A stretch of DNA of 64,000 nucleotides, taken from assembly GCA_047967505.1 (NCBI GenBank), contig CM106540.1; one strand, written 5' to 3'. The number at the start of each line of letters is the position of its first letter. The stretch's first letter is position 1. This document shows, piece after piece, positions 22,702-34,693 of the stretch. The DNA comes from Dipteris shenzhenensis (taxonomy: Eukaryota > Polypodiophyta > Polypodiopsida > Gleicheniales). The notes beneath the pieces were generated by a model. It was not told the origin of the DNA and did no database searches. It saw only the letters and a list, made by a program, of their open reading frames with translations. The translations under genes and the position numbers were made by a program.

Positions 22702-24441
22702 GATATCTTACTAATAGCAAGCTATAATACATAGCAAGAATACCATAATTAGCCATTCATTCAATCATTTCATTCATGAAACTATACGAATAATGACTTG
22801 AAACAACATTTGTATGGATGATCCTAGCTTCATCATGATGCCTCACAATTCAAGTGATTGTAGCTTACCACTAATGCCCTCAACTCAAAGGTCATTCCTA
22901 CTCAAATAACTCCAAAAATAAAGTAGTTCAAGAGTTTGTTGAATTCTACATATAAGTCAGGATTGCAGATTAGCCTTGATACCCCTCAAGTCCTAGCTCA
23001 ATGTTGAACCAAAAGCTAAGAATGAAGGCCAAATCATAATCCCTATGGAATGATTGTAGCAAGTAGAAGAATTTCATCTTTACCCTGATGCCCCATGACT
23101 CCAAGCTTACTGATAAGCTAGCCAATACAGCATCGCCTCCATCCTTCTTCCATAACCTCCATGGCCTCCATGAACACAAATCTCTCTAGGGATGTGAATC
23201 CCTCTAGGGACCCGAATACCAGTGGCACCTCCTGTGAGTGCTCTTGTGATCTCTCCCCTACTTCTTGTGAGCCCTCCCCCTACTCACAAGAGCCCTCCCC
23301 CAACTCCCAAGTGTGTGAGACATTCCCCAATTCCCATGAGCCCTAGCCCAACAAGAGCCCTCCCCAAAATCTCGTGATGCTCGCCAACTCTTGTGAGCGC
23401 TCCACCAACTCCCATGAGATCTCTCCAAACTTGTATAAGTAGCAACATGATGATCCCTACCCTGATTGCCATGACAGATCTCAGCTCTCTCATCCCCATG
23501 ACTAACAACAGTCTTCCCCTCTCCATGATAAACAAATCACTCCTCCCTGCAAGAAGAACCCCAAGTCTCCCCCAATTGAGCAAAATCTTTTCAAGAATCT
23601 CCCCGAGATTGAGAAACTTTTTGAAAGGATTCTCCAAAATCATCCTACACGAAAATCAAGAATCGTTCCTCTTCCTATTCTACATCCAATCACGTACATA
23701 GTTCCTATGCCCTTGCCACCTAAGAAGCCTAGGGATAGGATGAAGAAGATGCTAAAAAAAGGCCCATCACAAGGATAGGATTCAAGGCATAGGATCAAGT
23801 CGGGCATGGGAGGAGGATTTGGAGGAGGAGGAGTAGCTTAGAGAAGAGTGGCGTAAGAATTTCAAACAAGACAAGAGGCCATGGAGCCATGTTCGGATCA
23901 TACCTATAGGGCTCCACCAAGAGTCAGGAAGCCATACAGTGTGAGACCAATAGCAAGAGCCCTCAATGAGATCAGACAGCTTAGAAGAGTACTGACAACC
24001 TAATCCCACGTGCTCCTTTCCAATGAGTTGTATGAGAGATAGCACAGGGATACAAGAATGGCATGTGCACTCTAGTGGGATGCAGATCAAGTTACCACTA
24101 CCTTATTCAAGGATGCAAACTTGTGTGCCATCCATGCAAAGCTCATCACCGTGATGAACAAAGATATGGCTCTAACAAGGAAGCTATGGATGGATCGCAG
24201 CCTTAGGCCATAGAATATATTATGGAGCCCAACCTTAGGACTTAGATTATCCTCTTGCCCTTGAAGGCACAATGTTGTATTTGATGCCCACATGGCGAGC
24301 TATTTTAATATAATATATTTTGATTTATGCATATGGTCTCATTGTTGACTAGCTTATCCATGTTTATGATGCATTGTTCTTTTCATTTTCAATGTTTAAA
24401 AATTAAATAATGTAATTGTTTATTTGGAACTTTCATTTCTA
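22702..24441. other. Decayed intergenic region with a short coding-like minisatellite
   Basis: No gene is recognised. At about 23220-23420 a degenerate repeat of roughly 18-21 bp, rich in CCCTCCCC and AACTC, gives a Ser-Pro-Asn pattern on the plus strand. Between 23780 and 24290 the plus strand looks like a formerly coding, charged stretch with stops, which I cannot assign. Confidence 0.4.
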
Positions 24442-24665
24442 TCAAACCCAAGTGGAATTTCATCATGCCAGAGAAGGCAAAATTGTTCAAGATGTTGCAA
24501 GGAGCCCACAAGGCACAAAACCCACCACATTGAAAATTTGGGCATTCTGGGCCTCTTAAAATTCCCAAACATGCATGGTGGTGGGTTTTGGGCATTTTGG
24601 GCTCTTTGCAACATCTCAAAGAAATTTTTCTTCTGTGGTGTAGTGAAATTCTTCTTGGATTTGAC
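24442..24665. repeat. Foldback (hairpin) repeat 1
   Basis: The two halves are reverse complements over about 95 bp each. The left arm has TTTCATCATGCCAGAGAAGG and AAAACCCACCAC; the right arm has GTGGTGGGTTTTG and a matching end near CTTGGATTTGAC. The transcript would form a long imperfect hairpin. It resembles a MITE or foldback element and shares sequence with the repeat at 24800-25045. Confidence 0.7.
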
Positions 24666-24799
24666 AAATTGATGACTATAATGCCAGAAGTGATAAACAA
24701 ACAAATGAAATCAAAATTAATCTATAGTCTTTGACATAAAAGATCTTGGGATTATGCATAATTTTATTATATTCTCACAGGATGAATATGTGCTTTCAT

Positions 24800-25045
24800 G
24801 ATGGAAATGTCAAATTTTGTCAGACCAAGAGGAATTTCATCGTGCCGCAGAAGGCAAATTTGTTTGGGACATTGCAAGGAGACCAGAAAGCCCAAAACCT
24901 ACCAGAGCACGAATTTGGGCATTCTAGGCCTCCCAAATTTGCACCGTGGTAAGTTTTGGTTTTTCTCGGCTACTTGTGATGTCCCATGGACAATTTTGCC
25001 TTCTATGGCACGGTGAAATGCCACTTGGATTTGATAGAAATGATC
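24800..25045. repeat. Foldback (hairpin) repeat 2
   Basis: This is a second, diverged hairpin of the same family, 135 bp further on. The left arm has GGAATTTCATCGTGCCG and GAAGGCAAATTTG; the right arm has CAATTTTGCCTTCTATGGCA and a matching GGTGAAATGCC end. The central ATTTGGGCATTCT core is shared with repeat 1. Confidence 0.7.
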
Positions 25046-27177
25046 ATCAAATTGCCCAAAATTGGTGAAGAGCTTACAAAATTGGCTAGAAATGTAGTAG
25101 TTTTGCACAATTAAAAGGATGGAATAAATATGTTAAACCATGTCAACAACATTATTGACTTAAGAAAAATACAACCACAATTAATTGAATGGAATATATA
25201 TTTTAAGTTCATCAAGTGCAGTGATGACTTAAAACAAATAAGAAAGACATGTATCCATCAAAACATGTATCCATTGAAATAGATTCTTGTATTCCAAAAT
25301 GTATTACAAGAGGCCTCATAGGCTATCTTTCTTCTTAGCTAGTTCTAGTACATTGAGAATAGGGGTCTTTGAATCCTCAACTGTACTCCTAGATGTAAAT
25401 CTAGTTGTAGTAGCATTAAGATCATCCTCTTCTGCTGCCAATGACATAGCTATTTCTGTCAAAGCCCTGCCATGAATATTAGATCCAAATGCATTGACAA
25501 TAGCTAGGCGGTGAAACAAAATGAACTTGTTAACACTCCAAGTGATGTTGGTAATGGGCTAAAGAATGATCATGCTCAAACGCATTGTAAACATTTCCCC
25601 CTCGAGATACGAACTCGTTGACCTCAAATTCCTCCTCCAACAATTCAACAAACCAATATTAGAAGACCAACAAAACAAGTTATACCAAAAGACCATCAAA
25701 ACACAAATCATTGTTCAAACTTACCACTAAAGCATCATCGACTTCTATTCCTTTCTCTCTTGCAATTTTGATGGATCCATGTGATGTATACTATTCCATC
25801 TGAGAGGTGGAAGCTTTTTTATATTTTGTCTTGTAAGTGGAAGTTTCCGCATCATAAGGTTGTGCATCATATATCGACATGTCTGCATCCCTCAATGTAC
25901 CCAGCATCGTCACAACAGAAAGTCTTCCATTGTCTAATCTTTTGAACCTAAAAACCTAGGAACCTAGGAACTTTGACACTTGTGTCAACATCAAACACAA
26001 AGAGGACTCCGAGTGCCTTGTCCTCTTATGGTACAAAAAGAACCTCTATGTCATGGAGGAACACATACTCTTCTCCATTAATGAGGATGGGGGATAATGA
26101 CCATAAGTCTAATACTGGGTCAGTGGTCTCTAATGCATATGCTTGCTGGGTACTCTTGGAGTAGGCTCAATGCTTCAGTTGTTTCTATCTCCTCCCTTGC
26201 ATGGTCAAGAATCTCTTCCACATACAGGTCACAGAGTATGGCCTAGGGACAAGGATATCAGTAGTTCTGGTAGAGGGGAGTGCTTTGACAATGAGGCTTC
26301 TTCCTCTAAGTATCCTTCTTAAAGAAGAAAGATGAATGTCATCTCCCATGAAAGGAATTTAGTGCCTTTATTTCCCATGATCCTTGCTTCCAAGAGACCA
26401 TTCACCTCTAGTGTCCTTAACCCTTTCTCTATAATATTATCATAAAAATAGATCAATCGCTTCACAACTTTAGGTTCGTCCAGGAATAGATACTTGATGT
26501 AATCTATTGGAACCCATCTTTTTGAAGACACATCAAGCTGATATATGCAAAATCAGTAAAATTATCTTACATGTGATGAGATCTTTGAAGTCATCCTTGG
26601 TTTGCATATATGTGCCTAGGACATCTAAGGTCGTATCAAACACAAAAAAAGCATGTTCCTTATGCCCTACAAATGCAGATCACGAGATGAAATCATGGAA
26701 CACAGCTCTTATTGGAATCCATGGAAGATGTGCTCAAACAGCTATTGAGGGAGTGAGATAGTTTTGAGGGTGGGAGCTTCTATGGCTCTCTAAAAGTGAA
26801 AGTGAGAATTTAATGTAAAAATGGCTCTCACCTCTATATATATATCAAAACCCTAAAAATTAAAACAAATCATAAAATCCCAAAAAATTTTGGAAAAAAT
26901 TTAACCTAAATGCACACGAAAAAAATTACACCTCATTCTCAATGTTCTTCATTTTTTGAAACAAGAACTAGGACATGGCAAATAATTTAATGCTGCACTA
27001 GCCAAACCAATTGTTAAGTATCTTCAAAGTTGCAAGAGCAATGAAATTGGCACTATGCATGCACTTCTCTACACATCAATTCATCTTTTCACCATTTAGG
27101 GTAAAGTTGAAGGCCGCTGACATGCAACCTCCACGACTAATAGGTGTTCTTGCACATCATCCATTGTGAGGTGACAG
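25046..27177. other. Decayed region, no gene recognised
   Basis: Short minus-strand frames (25316-25519 and 26319-26531) look weakly protein-like but are unconnected and match no family I know. The rest is AT-rich. Confidence 0.4.
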
Positions 27178-27588
27178 TCACATTCTTAACATCTCCCTAT
27201 ACTGAAAATCTAAATACAACATTTGGCATGATGTATGGTATCTAATAACCACATTTTCCTTACATGAGTGACATTGAAACACATCACCCTTTTGCTCACC
27301 TGACCAAGTTCCCCAATTCATCCCAAGTAAATCTTCAAGATCATTTCCATCTACACGCTTATAGGACCACATAGTTTTTGTTATATGCATATGCATATTC
27401 TGAAAACAAGAAGAAAAAATTTGCATAGGCATAAACCAAGATAACCTTCCCATTTCGATCCAAATGTGAACTTCATGGCAATGCCCACATCCTTTGCAAT
27501 CTTGTCCTTGTACGATCGCAATGTCCTCAAGTCCACCATGCTGCAATCCATATCTTGAAATTGTAGTAGTGCAATACTTTGCAAACAT
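27178..27588 (-). pseudogene. Unrecognised minus-strand ORF of 136 codons
   Basis: The frame is Cys/His-rich, with CKGCGHCHEVH and a later CHSCKENVVIRYHTSC pattern that could bind zinc. No start-codon context or family is recognised. A second unrecognised minus frame (27858-28172, 104 codons, basic) lies upstream on the same strand. Both may be parts of one decayed plant ORF or transposon gene. Confidence 0.3.
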
Positions 27589-27857
27589 CCATAGCTTGAT
27601 GATGTCCTTAGAGTGATTTGCGTTGCATTATACCACTACATATTCCTATTTTGTAAGGAGGCCAACTTCTCCCCACGACATGTACTTGCTTACCTAAACC
27701 CTCATGAATCGCAATGAACTTGTGAGTCAACTAGTTCCCACCCCTCAAAGTCTGAAGCAAAAACATATGCCATGAATAAGAGATCTTATAAACCAAAGAT
27801 GAAATTTCCAAATGGACTCATTACACTTTCGAAGAAAAAGGTACATAGATAGAAAGA

Positions 27858-28172
27858 CTAACAGTGTAATGGCATCCTAGATTTATTGAATGATGGAGGC
27901 AGCCACATATCTTTTCCAATGTAGACATGTTGCACCTTTGCAAGCCATCCTTTCTTCCTAAACTTGAACTTTGAGATGTGTCCCTTTGACTCATGCAAGA
28001 TATCACCTCTCTTTCTCTTGAGAAGCTTATGTGGACATTTGCCCAGTCCCTTCATGACTATCCAGTCATTCAAGCTATAGGTGCAAGGGATTCGCTCATC
28101 CAATGCATTTCTGGTGTTGTGGAAGACACGAGAGGTCATAGCAGTGCATGGTCTTGTAGCCATGTTACTCAC
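27858..28172 (-). pseudogene. Unrecognised basic minus-strand ORF
   Basis: The 104-codon frame contains a Lys/Arg-rich centre (LLKRKRGD, KFKFRKKGW). No known domain is visible. It is listed because its composition looks coding and it lies upstream of the ORF at 27178-27588 on the same strand. Confidence 0.3.
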
Positions 28173-28268
28173 TAGCTTGCAGAGGTCATAGCAATAGGAA
28201 TGGGACTCCTACAGAGGGTAGTGTAGCTTGTAGGGAGAGAGCAGCTCCAACAAAGGCAGAGGAGAGGG

Positions 28269-28269
28269 G

Positions 28270-28306
<37 letters not shown>
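28269..28306. repeat. (GA)n microsatellite
   Basis: About 19 uninterrupted GA units within a wider purine-rich stretch. Confidence 0.95.
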
Positions 28307-28309
<3 letters not shown>

Positions 28310-28583
28310 CAAGGGGTGGGTACTCGGTGGGTAGGAAAGAGAAGTGGCTACAGAGAGAAGATAGAGTAGTTGCTGTAGCCAAAATGAGTAGAGGAGGAGG
28401 GGCTAGAGAAAGAGGGGCAGAGAAAGAGGGGTCAGAGGGCAATTGCAAGAGAGGGAAACCCCATATTTAAAAACTGAGGGAGAAATAGGCTGGACAAGAA
28501 CAGTGGAGTAGAGAAAGAGGGTAGACCACCTAGAGTGGGGTAGGGAATCAAAACTCGCCCAGGATAGCCCACCTCCCCTACAG

Positions 28584-28768
28584 TGCTATCATTGTCATGG
28601 TCCCCAACCATCAAGTCACAGAGTGTCCACATAATCGTAACAAGTTTGCACAAACCAATAGATCAATAGTGCCAATTTGTGATGGGTGTGAACATGACCA
28701 TCTTTACCAAGATTGCCCATCAAGAGGTAGGCCTAGTTCTTTAGTGAAACAAGCTCAAATGCAACAAG
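28584..28768 (+). pseudogene. Gypsy gag C-terminus with two zinc knuckles
   Basis: A first knuckle, CYHCHGPNHQVTEC, is visible across a one-base frame break near 28605. It is followed by a second, CDGCEHDHLYQDC, which is one residue short of the usual CX2CX4HX4C spacing. The frame ends at a stop just after. Confidence 0.65.
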
Positions 28769-28944
28769 TATAAAATTACCAAGTATGCAAAGAGGAGAAA
28801 TTCACATGGCTTCCCTCAATTCTCTTACAAGGTTGCAAGCTAAGGCAAGGGTGGACCATAAGGCAAAACCAAAACCTCTTGCACAAGGCACAACCACAAC
28901 TGCTAAACTAGTCAACAATGGGCAACCAAAAGTGGAAGGTAAAA

Positions 28945-29063
28945 GAAAATAGGAAGAGTGAGTCATATAAAGAGGTGGGCTCATGTCCATATGTTCCAAT
29001 AATATAAGAGAGGCCACATGCCAAGCGTGTGGACGGCATGTGAAGGAGTGTGGAGTCAACTTT
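28945..29063 (+). repeat. LTR fragment fused to the RNase H region
   Basis: About 115 bp closely match 36124-36236, which lies inside the 3' LTR. The match begins GAAAATAGGAA and ends near GAGTCAA. The sequence then passes straight into RNase H codons, so protease and RT were lost by deletion. Confidence 0.75.
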
Positions 29064-29760
29064 GCATTTAGTTGGTGCTGTATTACTACAAAAAGGAGAG
29101 GCAGGTAGAATGCAATCCATCTATTATGCCAACCGATACCTTACAGAGGTGGAAACAAGGTATGAAGAAATGGAGCAGCAAGCCCTCTCTTTGGTGTTTT
29201 TAGTCAGAAAGTTTCGCTCCTATTTATTACCTCGGGCATTTTTCTTCCTTACCTCTTAGTTTGTATTAGCATATCTAGTTCGCAAGCCTAATCCTGGGGG
29301 GAGATTTGCAAAATGGTTGTTAGAGCTTCAAGAGTTCTCTTTCTCTTTTGTCACTAAAAGTACCACTAGGTCCACTATGGCAGATTTGCTCATAAGATGG
29401 CAGGATCTGAGAGAAGAGAAGAAATATAAGGAGGACATTTAAGATGAAAGGGAGACACCACCAATAGCTTTTGTCTTGTATTTTTATGAGGCTTTTAGTC
29501 CTTCACACCAACAAGGAGCCGAGGGGACGGTCTTGATGAATTCTGAAGGTCAAGAAGTATGGGCAAGAGGACAAGAGCTTCCAGGTATCACAACTAATAA
29601 TGCAACTGATTATAATGCTTTTATTATTGGTTTGGAGGGTTGTCTTCAAAGTCAAGTTAAAGAATTGTAAGTAAGAGGAGATTCTCAGCTTATTATAAAG
29701 CAAATGCAAGGGCATTACAAGACAAGAAGTCCTCATTTGAAGGAGCTTAATTAAAATGCT
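29064..29760 (+). pseudogene. Gypsy RNase H and second (aRNH) RNase H domains
   Basis: Residues VGAVLLQKGE, RMQSIYYANRYL and LVFLVRKFRSYLL are typical of the Gypsy RNase H after RT. An in-frame stop at about 29258 precedes the usual tether (KPNPGGRFAKWLLELQEF). From 29476 a second RNase H follows (GTVLMNSEGQEVW, TTNNATDYNAFIIGLEG, VRGDSQLIIKQMQGHYKT) with a stop at 29668-29670. The expected first catalytic Asp of this domain (FDGAF in relatives) reads FYEAF, so it would be inactive. Confidence 0.85.
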
Positions 29761-29790
29761 ATGGCACTATGTAATCAATTTGATTCATTA

Positions 29791-30503
29791 GGGAGAATTG
29801 GGGTCTCCAAAGGGCCTCGTAAGGAATGAATTAGTGAAAGATTAGTTCTCTAGATACAATCGTATGTGGAGGGGTCATAATGGAGGGTAAGGTGTTTTTG
29901 CTAGACTTTATATGGTTTTGCATGCAATTATGATGGATATGCAATTTTAGTATTAGAATATATTTAACGTGGAAGATTAGAGTGTCACTATTGGCTCAAT
30001 AGAGTAGTGGTAAGAGTGTGGGACCTTGAGCTAGGTGGTCGAGAGTTCAACTCTTGCTAGGTGCCAAACGAGGCCTTAAAGTTTTGATGGGTGCCTCCTT
30101 CATCAAGTGGCACATTGGACACGTGTCAAGAGCGCATGAGGCACGGTTGATCTGGTCCTCCTGCCCATGTATAGTCGCCACTTGTAGCCACCATTTGAAA
30201 CCCACTTGCAACCCCCACTTGCACATACATTAAATGCACACCCCCTCTCCCCTTTTGGATTTTTGGACACATGGCATCACACGATTCTCCCTCCCAATCC
30301 AAGTGGTTTTCTTTTCAAATTCCATGGTATTTCTTCTCTCTTTTTCAAATTGAAACCACCTATGGAGTAAATGCACATGACACCTCAACATGGCATTGTC
30401 CCACACCTTTGAGCACTCTTGTTGGTATACCTCAAATCCCTCTCTAATCCCTTGAAATTAGGAAACACTAATTGGGGGCCCTTTTGAGACCCCAATTCTC
30501 CCC
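29791..30503. mobile_element. ~0.7 kb TIR element (MITE-like) with TA flanks
   Basis: The ends are inverted repeats: GGGAGAATTGGGGTCTCC at 29791-29808 and its complement ending at 30503, with weaker complementarity inward to about 60 bp. TA dinucleotides flank both ends (29789-29790 and 30504-30505). Gypsy coding resumes at 30510 with VHINKKENQRADKLA, showing that this block is an insertion. It has no transposase. A TA duplication suggests a Mariner/Stowaway-type mover. Confidence 0.75.
29990..30065 (+). other. tRNA-like segment (possible SINE head)
   Basis: TGGCTCAATAGAGTAGTGG resembles a Pol III A box and GAGTTCAACTC a B box, spaced as in a tRNA gene. No clean cloverleaf or CCA end is visible, so a tRNA-derived SINE is more likely than a functional tRNA. 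It sits inside the TIR element 29791-30503. Confidence 0.5.
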
Positions 30504-30509
30504 TAATGT

Positions 30510-31083
30510 TTGCAAGTTTGTTCATATAAACAAAAAAGAAAATCAAAGGGCAGATAAGTTAGCTACTCAAGCCATTGTAGCACAAGACCGGGGGTCGTTT
30601 CTTTGGTAGACACTGGATGGCCATAACTACAAGATGTTCAGCAATATGTGGAAGAAGGCATGTTTCCTCAAGGATTAACTCCACAACAGAAGCAGATATT
30701 GGTAAGGAAGGCTTGTCCCTATACTATTGTTGATGACATTCTTTATAAATTGGGAAAAGACAAGGTGCTCCGTCAAGTGGTCCATCCCATGGAGACTAGA
30801 AGAATCCTAGAAATGTGTCACGAATGTTCCAGTCATTTTGCTTCAGTGAGCACAGCTAGGAGACTTCTAAATGCAGGTTACTTTTGGCCACAGCTCCATA
30901 AGGATGTATATGAATGGTGTCAAAGTTGTAAAGTATGCCAAAAGTTTGGAAGGCGACAGTTGATTCATGGGCCCTTGAAGCCTATTCCAGCATATGGACC
31001 ATTTGAAAGGTGGGGGTTGGACTTTGTGGGACCACTCCCTCTCTCATCTCAGGGCAAGCATTATTTATTGGTGGCCACAGATT
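30510..31083 (+). pseudogene. Gypsy integrase, N-terminal half
   Basis: After a short linker (ENQRADKLATQA) the frame 30648-31083 holds the HHCC zinc-binding domain, with H-E-CSSHF, YFWPQLHKDVYEW and CKVCQ. The start of the catalytic core follows (RWGLDFVGPLPL, first catalytic Asp present). It is cut at VATD by Copia-C. The sequence resumes at 35044. Confidence 0.88.
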
Positions 31084-31436
31084 TGTGAAGAGAGTGGGAG
31101 AGAAGGAAGGAGTCTCACTTGCAGCTTTCTCACATACACAATAGTGGAATATACACAAAGGTGGAGGGTGAAAACAATTTTTCTCTTCTTAGTTGTGAAA
31201 GCCAAAAGAACTCTAAGTACAAAAGAATAGGTGAACCCTATATGTGGGTCTCAAACCAAACTCAGCTAACTAAGGTGGCATACTAACTAAGCCACTAACT
31301 AGAGTACATAAAGACAGGTGTCATCCAGCTATTATTCATGGGCGGTGTACCAACCGCATCTGCAGCTAACAAGTCGGTGACATAAATGCACAATGTTCAC
31401 CCTGGCATATCACGAGTGGAGCTTGATATCTCAACA
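31084..31436 (-). repeat. 3' LTR of Copia-C
   Basis: The 353 bp repeat matches 34694-35038. On the minus strand it starts TGTTGAGATAT and ends CTTCACA. Confidence 0.93.
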
Positions 31437-31499
31437 CTCCCCCTCGAGCTCGATCCCAATTCCTGCACACCAAGCAGGTCTCTGAACTTACCATATAGG

Positions 31500-34160
31500 C
31501 ATAGTGAATGGCTATAAATCCATCATATTTCAGCCTATCCACAGGATACCTAGCTCTGGTAGACTTGCACAAAATAGGCTCACTACCAGGTGCTCTCAAA
31601 ACATCCCTTGTCTTCCTTACTCCAGGTGTAACAACAGAAGGAATACCCAACTCATCATCAAGGCTCTGTTCTAAGCCACTGGATTCACCATCCACATAAG
31701 AGTGACTTGCATTCACATCAACCATGGGCTAATCTACTCTCTTTTCCTTTTCCTGATACTTGCATACCACTATCTGCATTGCTTTGAGGAGATCCCCCTG
31801 AACTCAATATGCCTATCCATGGTGAACCACTGCTAGAGGACACTATAGGTCCACTAATATTTTGTCATTGCTTCTATCAATGCTATGTAGCATTACCATT
31901 TTGTGCATCTACATCATCAATCACATTTATTGATTTTTATCAGCTGCTCATCTCATCAAAAACAACATCTCTACTCACTGTAAACTTATGAGTAGAAGGG
32001 TTATAGCATCTTTACCATTTCTATTGCAGAAAATAACCAATAAAGATGCACTTATCAGCTTTTGGATCCAACTTGGATCTCAACTCATCTGGCACATGAA
32101 CATACGCAATGCAACCAAAAACTTTCAAATGAGAAATATCTGGTTTCCTACCAGTATACCTCTCCTCTGGCATCATGCCATGTATTGCTATAGTGGGAGT
32201 CATGTTCATTGTGTAGACTGCTATAGCAATTGCTTCATCCCAATAATAATCTGGCAGGTCTTTTTTGTTGAGCATGGCACAAGATACCTCTCCAATATGC
32301 CTGTTTTTCCTTTCTGCAAGTCCATTTTGCTATGGGATATGACTGCATGAATATTGTTGCTTTATGCCATGCTCCTGCAGGAAACTTGCAAACTCATTTG
32401 AGAGGTACTCTCCCCCTCCATCTGACTTTAGGCATTTTATTTAAGGCCTGTTTCTTTTTCAACCATATCTTGAAAAGCTTTGAAATGCCCAAACACCACT
32501 TTTCTTTTTCATAAAATAAGTCATCAATAAAAGAGATAAAATAATGACAACCTCCAATAGATGCAGCTTTAGTAGTCCACACATCAGAGTGGATTAATTC
32601 CAATGGCCTCTTACTCTCTTGAACATGTCTAGGAAATGGTTTCCTTGCCTGTTTTCCAAATTAACAGGCTTCACATACCTTATGCATTTCTACAATCTTG
32701 AACTTAGGCAATCTTGCAACAATATTTTGGGCCTGCATTAATTTAAGTCGTTGTACATTAACATGACCAATGCGTTTATGCCAGATATCAATATCTGCAA
32801 CTACACCAGTCCCATGTGCAAACATTGCTGCACTCAATTCAAGCATGTCCGCACCCAACGTGAACATCTTGCCCTTCTTCTTCCCTTTTGATATCAAGCA
32901 ACCTTTATTTTTCATATCCTCAACAAAGCATCCACGAGGATTAAATCTGACTTGCAAGCCCTGCTCAACCATTTGACCAATAGAAACTAGGTTCTTGGTG
33001 ATATTCGGGACATGAAATACATCAGATAGGTATTTCTTTTTTCCATCCTCCACAGACAAAGGAATTTTACCAATCTGCACATTAGGATGTGTAGTATCAT
33101 CACCAGTCTCCACAAATCCTGGTCTTTCCATTTTCCTTGCATCTTGCATCCATTCTGCATGACCTGTCTTGTGGTTTGACGCACCTGAGTCAACATACCA
33201 CCACACATCATTGCTTTCTTTTTCACTTGTCTTGAATTGCTGCAATTTTCCAGTCATGATGTCATTCTGCTTTTTATAATAGTCTTTAACCATATGACCC
33301 ATTTTACCACAGTAGTAGCATTCAACATTGTTGTTTGCATTTTGCCCTCTCTGCCATCCACCATGACCTCTTTGGCTCCCCCTGCCTCTAAAGTTACCAC
33401 GTCCTCCTTCATAGGACTAGTTTTCTTGAATTTGCTGCATATTTTGATTTTTGCCATGGCCTCTAAATGTGCCTGATCTGCCTCTGCCTCTACCTCTTCC
33501 AGCATTTGAGTAGAAGACATCTTCTTTTGAAGTTCCTCTTGAAGAAGATGCACCACCATTTCTCTGCTCTTTAGAAATTAAAAGAGCAATCAACTCCTCA
33601 AAATCAGCAAAATTCTCACGGACGGCAATGGATATATAGAATTGTGCATAATCCTTTCCTAGACCATTCAAGGTCACAGAAACTAAATCATCATCTTCCA
33701 CTGGTGAACCAATAGAAGCAAGTGCATCTGCAATCTTCTTCACCTTCATGTGGTGGTCATTGATGCTTATATTTTCTCTCTACACATTATGCAACTCCTC
33801 CTTGAGCTGCATTTTCTTGGCTTGCGTATTTGTGCTATACATTTTTGTCAAAGTATTCCATGCCTCCTTCGACGTGCTTGCATCCTGAATATCCACAATC
33901 ATAGAATCTGAAATACTGATAGACAGCCAGTATATAACTTTTCTAGCTCTCTCATGCCAGCCTTTAAATGCGTGCAACTCCTGTTGATTGGGAACATTAG
34001 GAATACCTGGTTCTTGTTCAGCTCCAGTAATGAACTCCCAATAGCCTTTTCCCTTAAAGAAATTCATCATTCTAAACTTCCATGCTTGGAAGTTGTTCTT
34101 GTCAAGCTTTTCAGTGACAATCTGTGAAAGAGCATCAGATGCCATTACAGAACACTGCAA
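31500..34160 (-). pseudogene. Copia gag-protease-integrase polyprotein, truncated before RT
   Basis: From ATG near 34142 (MASDALSQIVTEKLDKNNF) come UBN2-type gag and a knuckle whose last Cys is Tyr (CYYCGKMGHMVKDY). A protease with an intact DSGA site (VDSGASNHKTG) and the pre-integrase zinc motif (WHKRIGHVN, C--C at the end of 32661) follow. Partial integrase runs 32603-32021. The post-integrase linker (YPVDRLKYDGFIAIHYAYM) ends near 31500. Stops at about 33779 and 33417 and frame breaks in integrase make it a pseudogene. Intact relatives continue directly into RT. Confidence 0.88.
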
Positions 34161-34681
34161 AATATTCTGTCATTGCAAAAAAACACAACTTTTGCCTCAC
34201 AAGGGCAAATCTGCAAAACTGACGAAAGTGGTATTTGACCACACAGTCACTTCCTAGTGACGATTATGCATCAACAGGCAATAAGAATGATTCTATCACT
34301 CCCAATATCTTTGCACATAGGCATACAATGTAATTTCTGCGATAACTTTACTGACCTCTAGAACAGTGGTCGCACAGCAAAAGCAGGGCACTTTCCTGAG
34401 TGCTTGCAGAAAACTTTCGCCACCAAAACGGGCCCCAAAATGGCCTTGAATCAAAAAAATAATTTCACTAAGGGCTTTGCCCCTGCCCATAGCATATACT
34501 ACCCTCTCGCCACACCATGAAGGGCGTCCCAATCTGAGACAATGCACTCTTGCACTTTCCGACTATGCTACCTACAGAGATTTGCTCCCAAACTCGAAAA
34601 AAAAAAGGAAAGCAACACTAATCCTGTTACTAGGACACTGCGAACTTGGTTTGCTTTTTTGAGCTTTTTACCACGAACTGA

Positions 34682-34693
34682 GCTCTAATACCG
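34682..34693 (-). promoter_or_regulatory. Primer binding site of Copia-C
   Basis: The minus strand reads CGGTATTAGAGC next to the 5' LTR. This is TGGTATCAGAGC with two changes. Confidence 0.75.

Noticed and set aside
23161-23400. Cys/Ser/Pro-repeat peptide gene
   Set aside because: The frame is short, comes from a degenerate minisatellite and has no conserved start or stop context.
24389-25108. Several overlapping ORFs of 67-103 codons on both strands
   Set aside because: Self-complementary hairpin sequence makes mirrored frames; no product is supported.
29990-30065. Functional tRNA gene
   Set aside because: The boxes are present but the arms do not close into a convincing cloverleaf, and the segment lies within a transposon.
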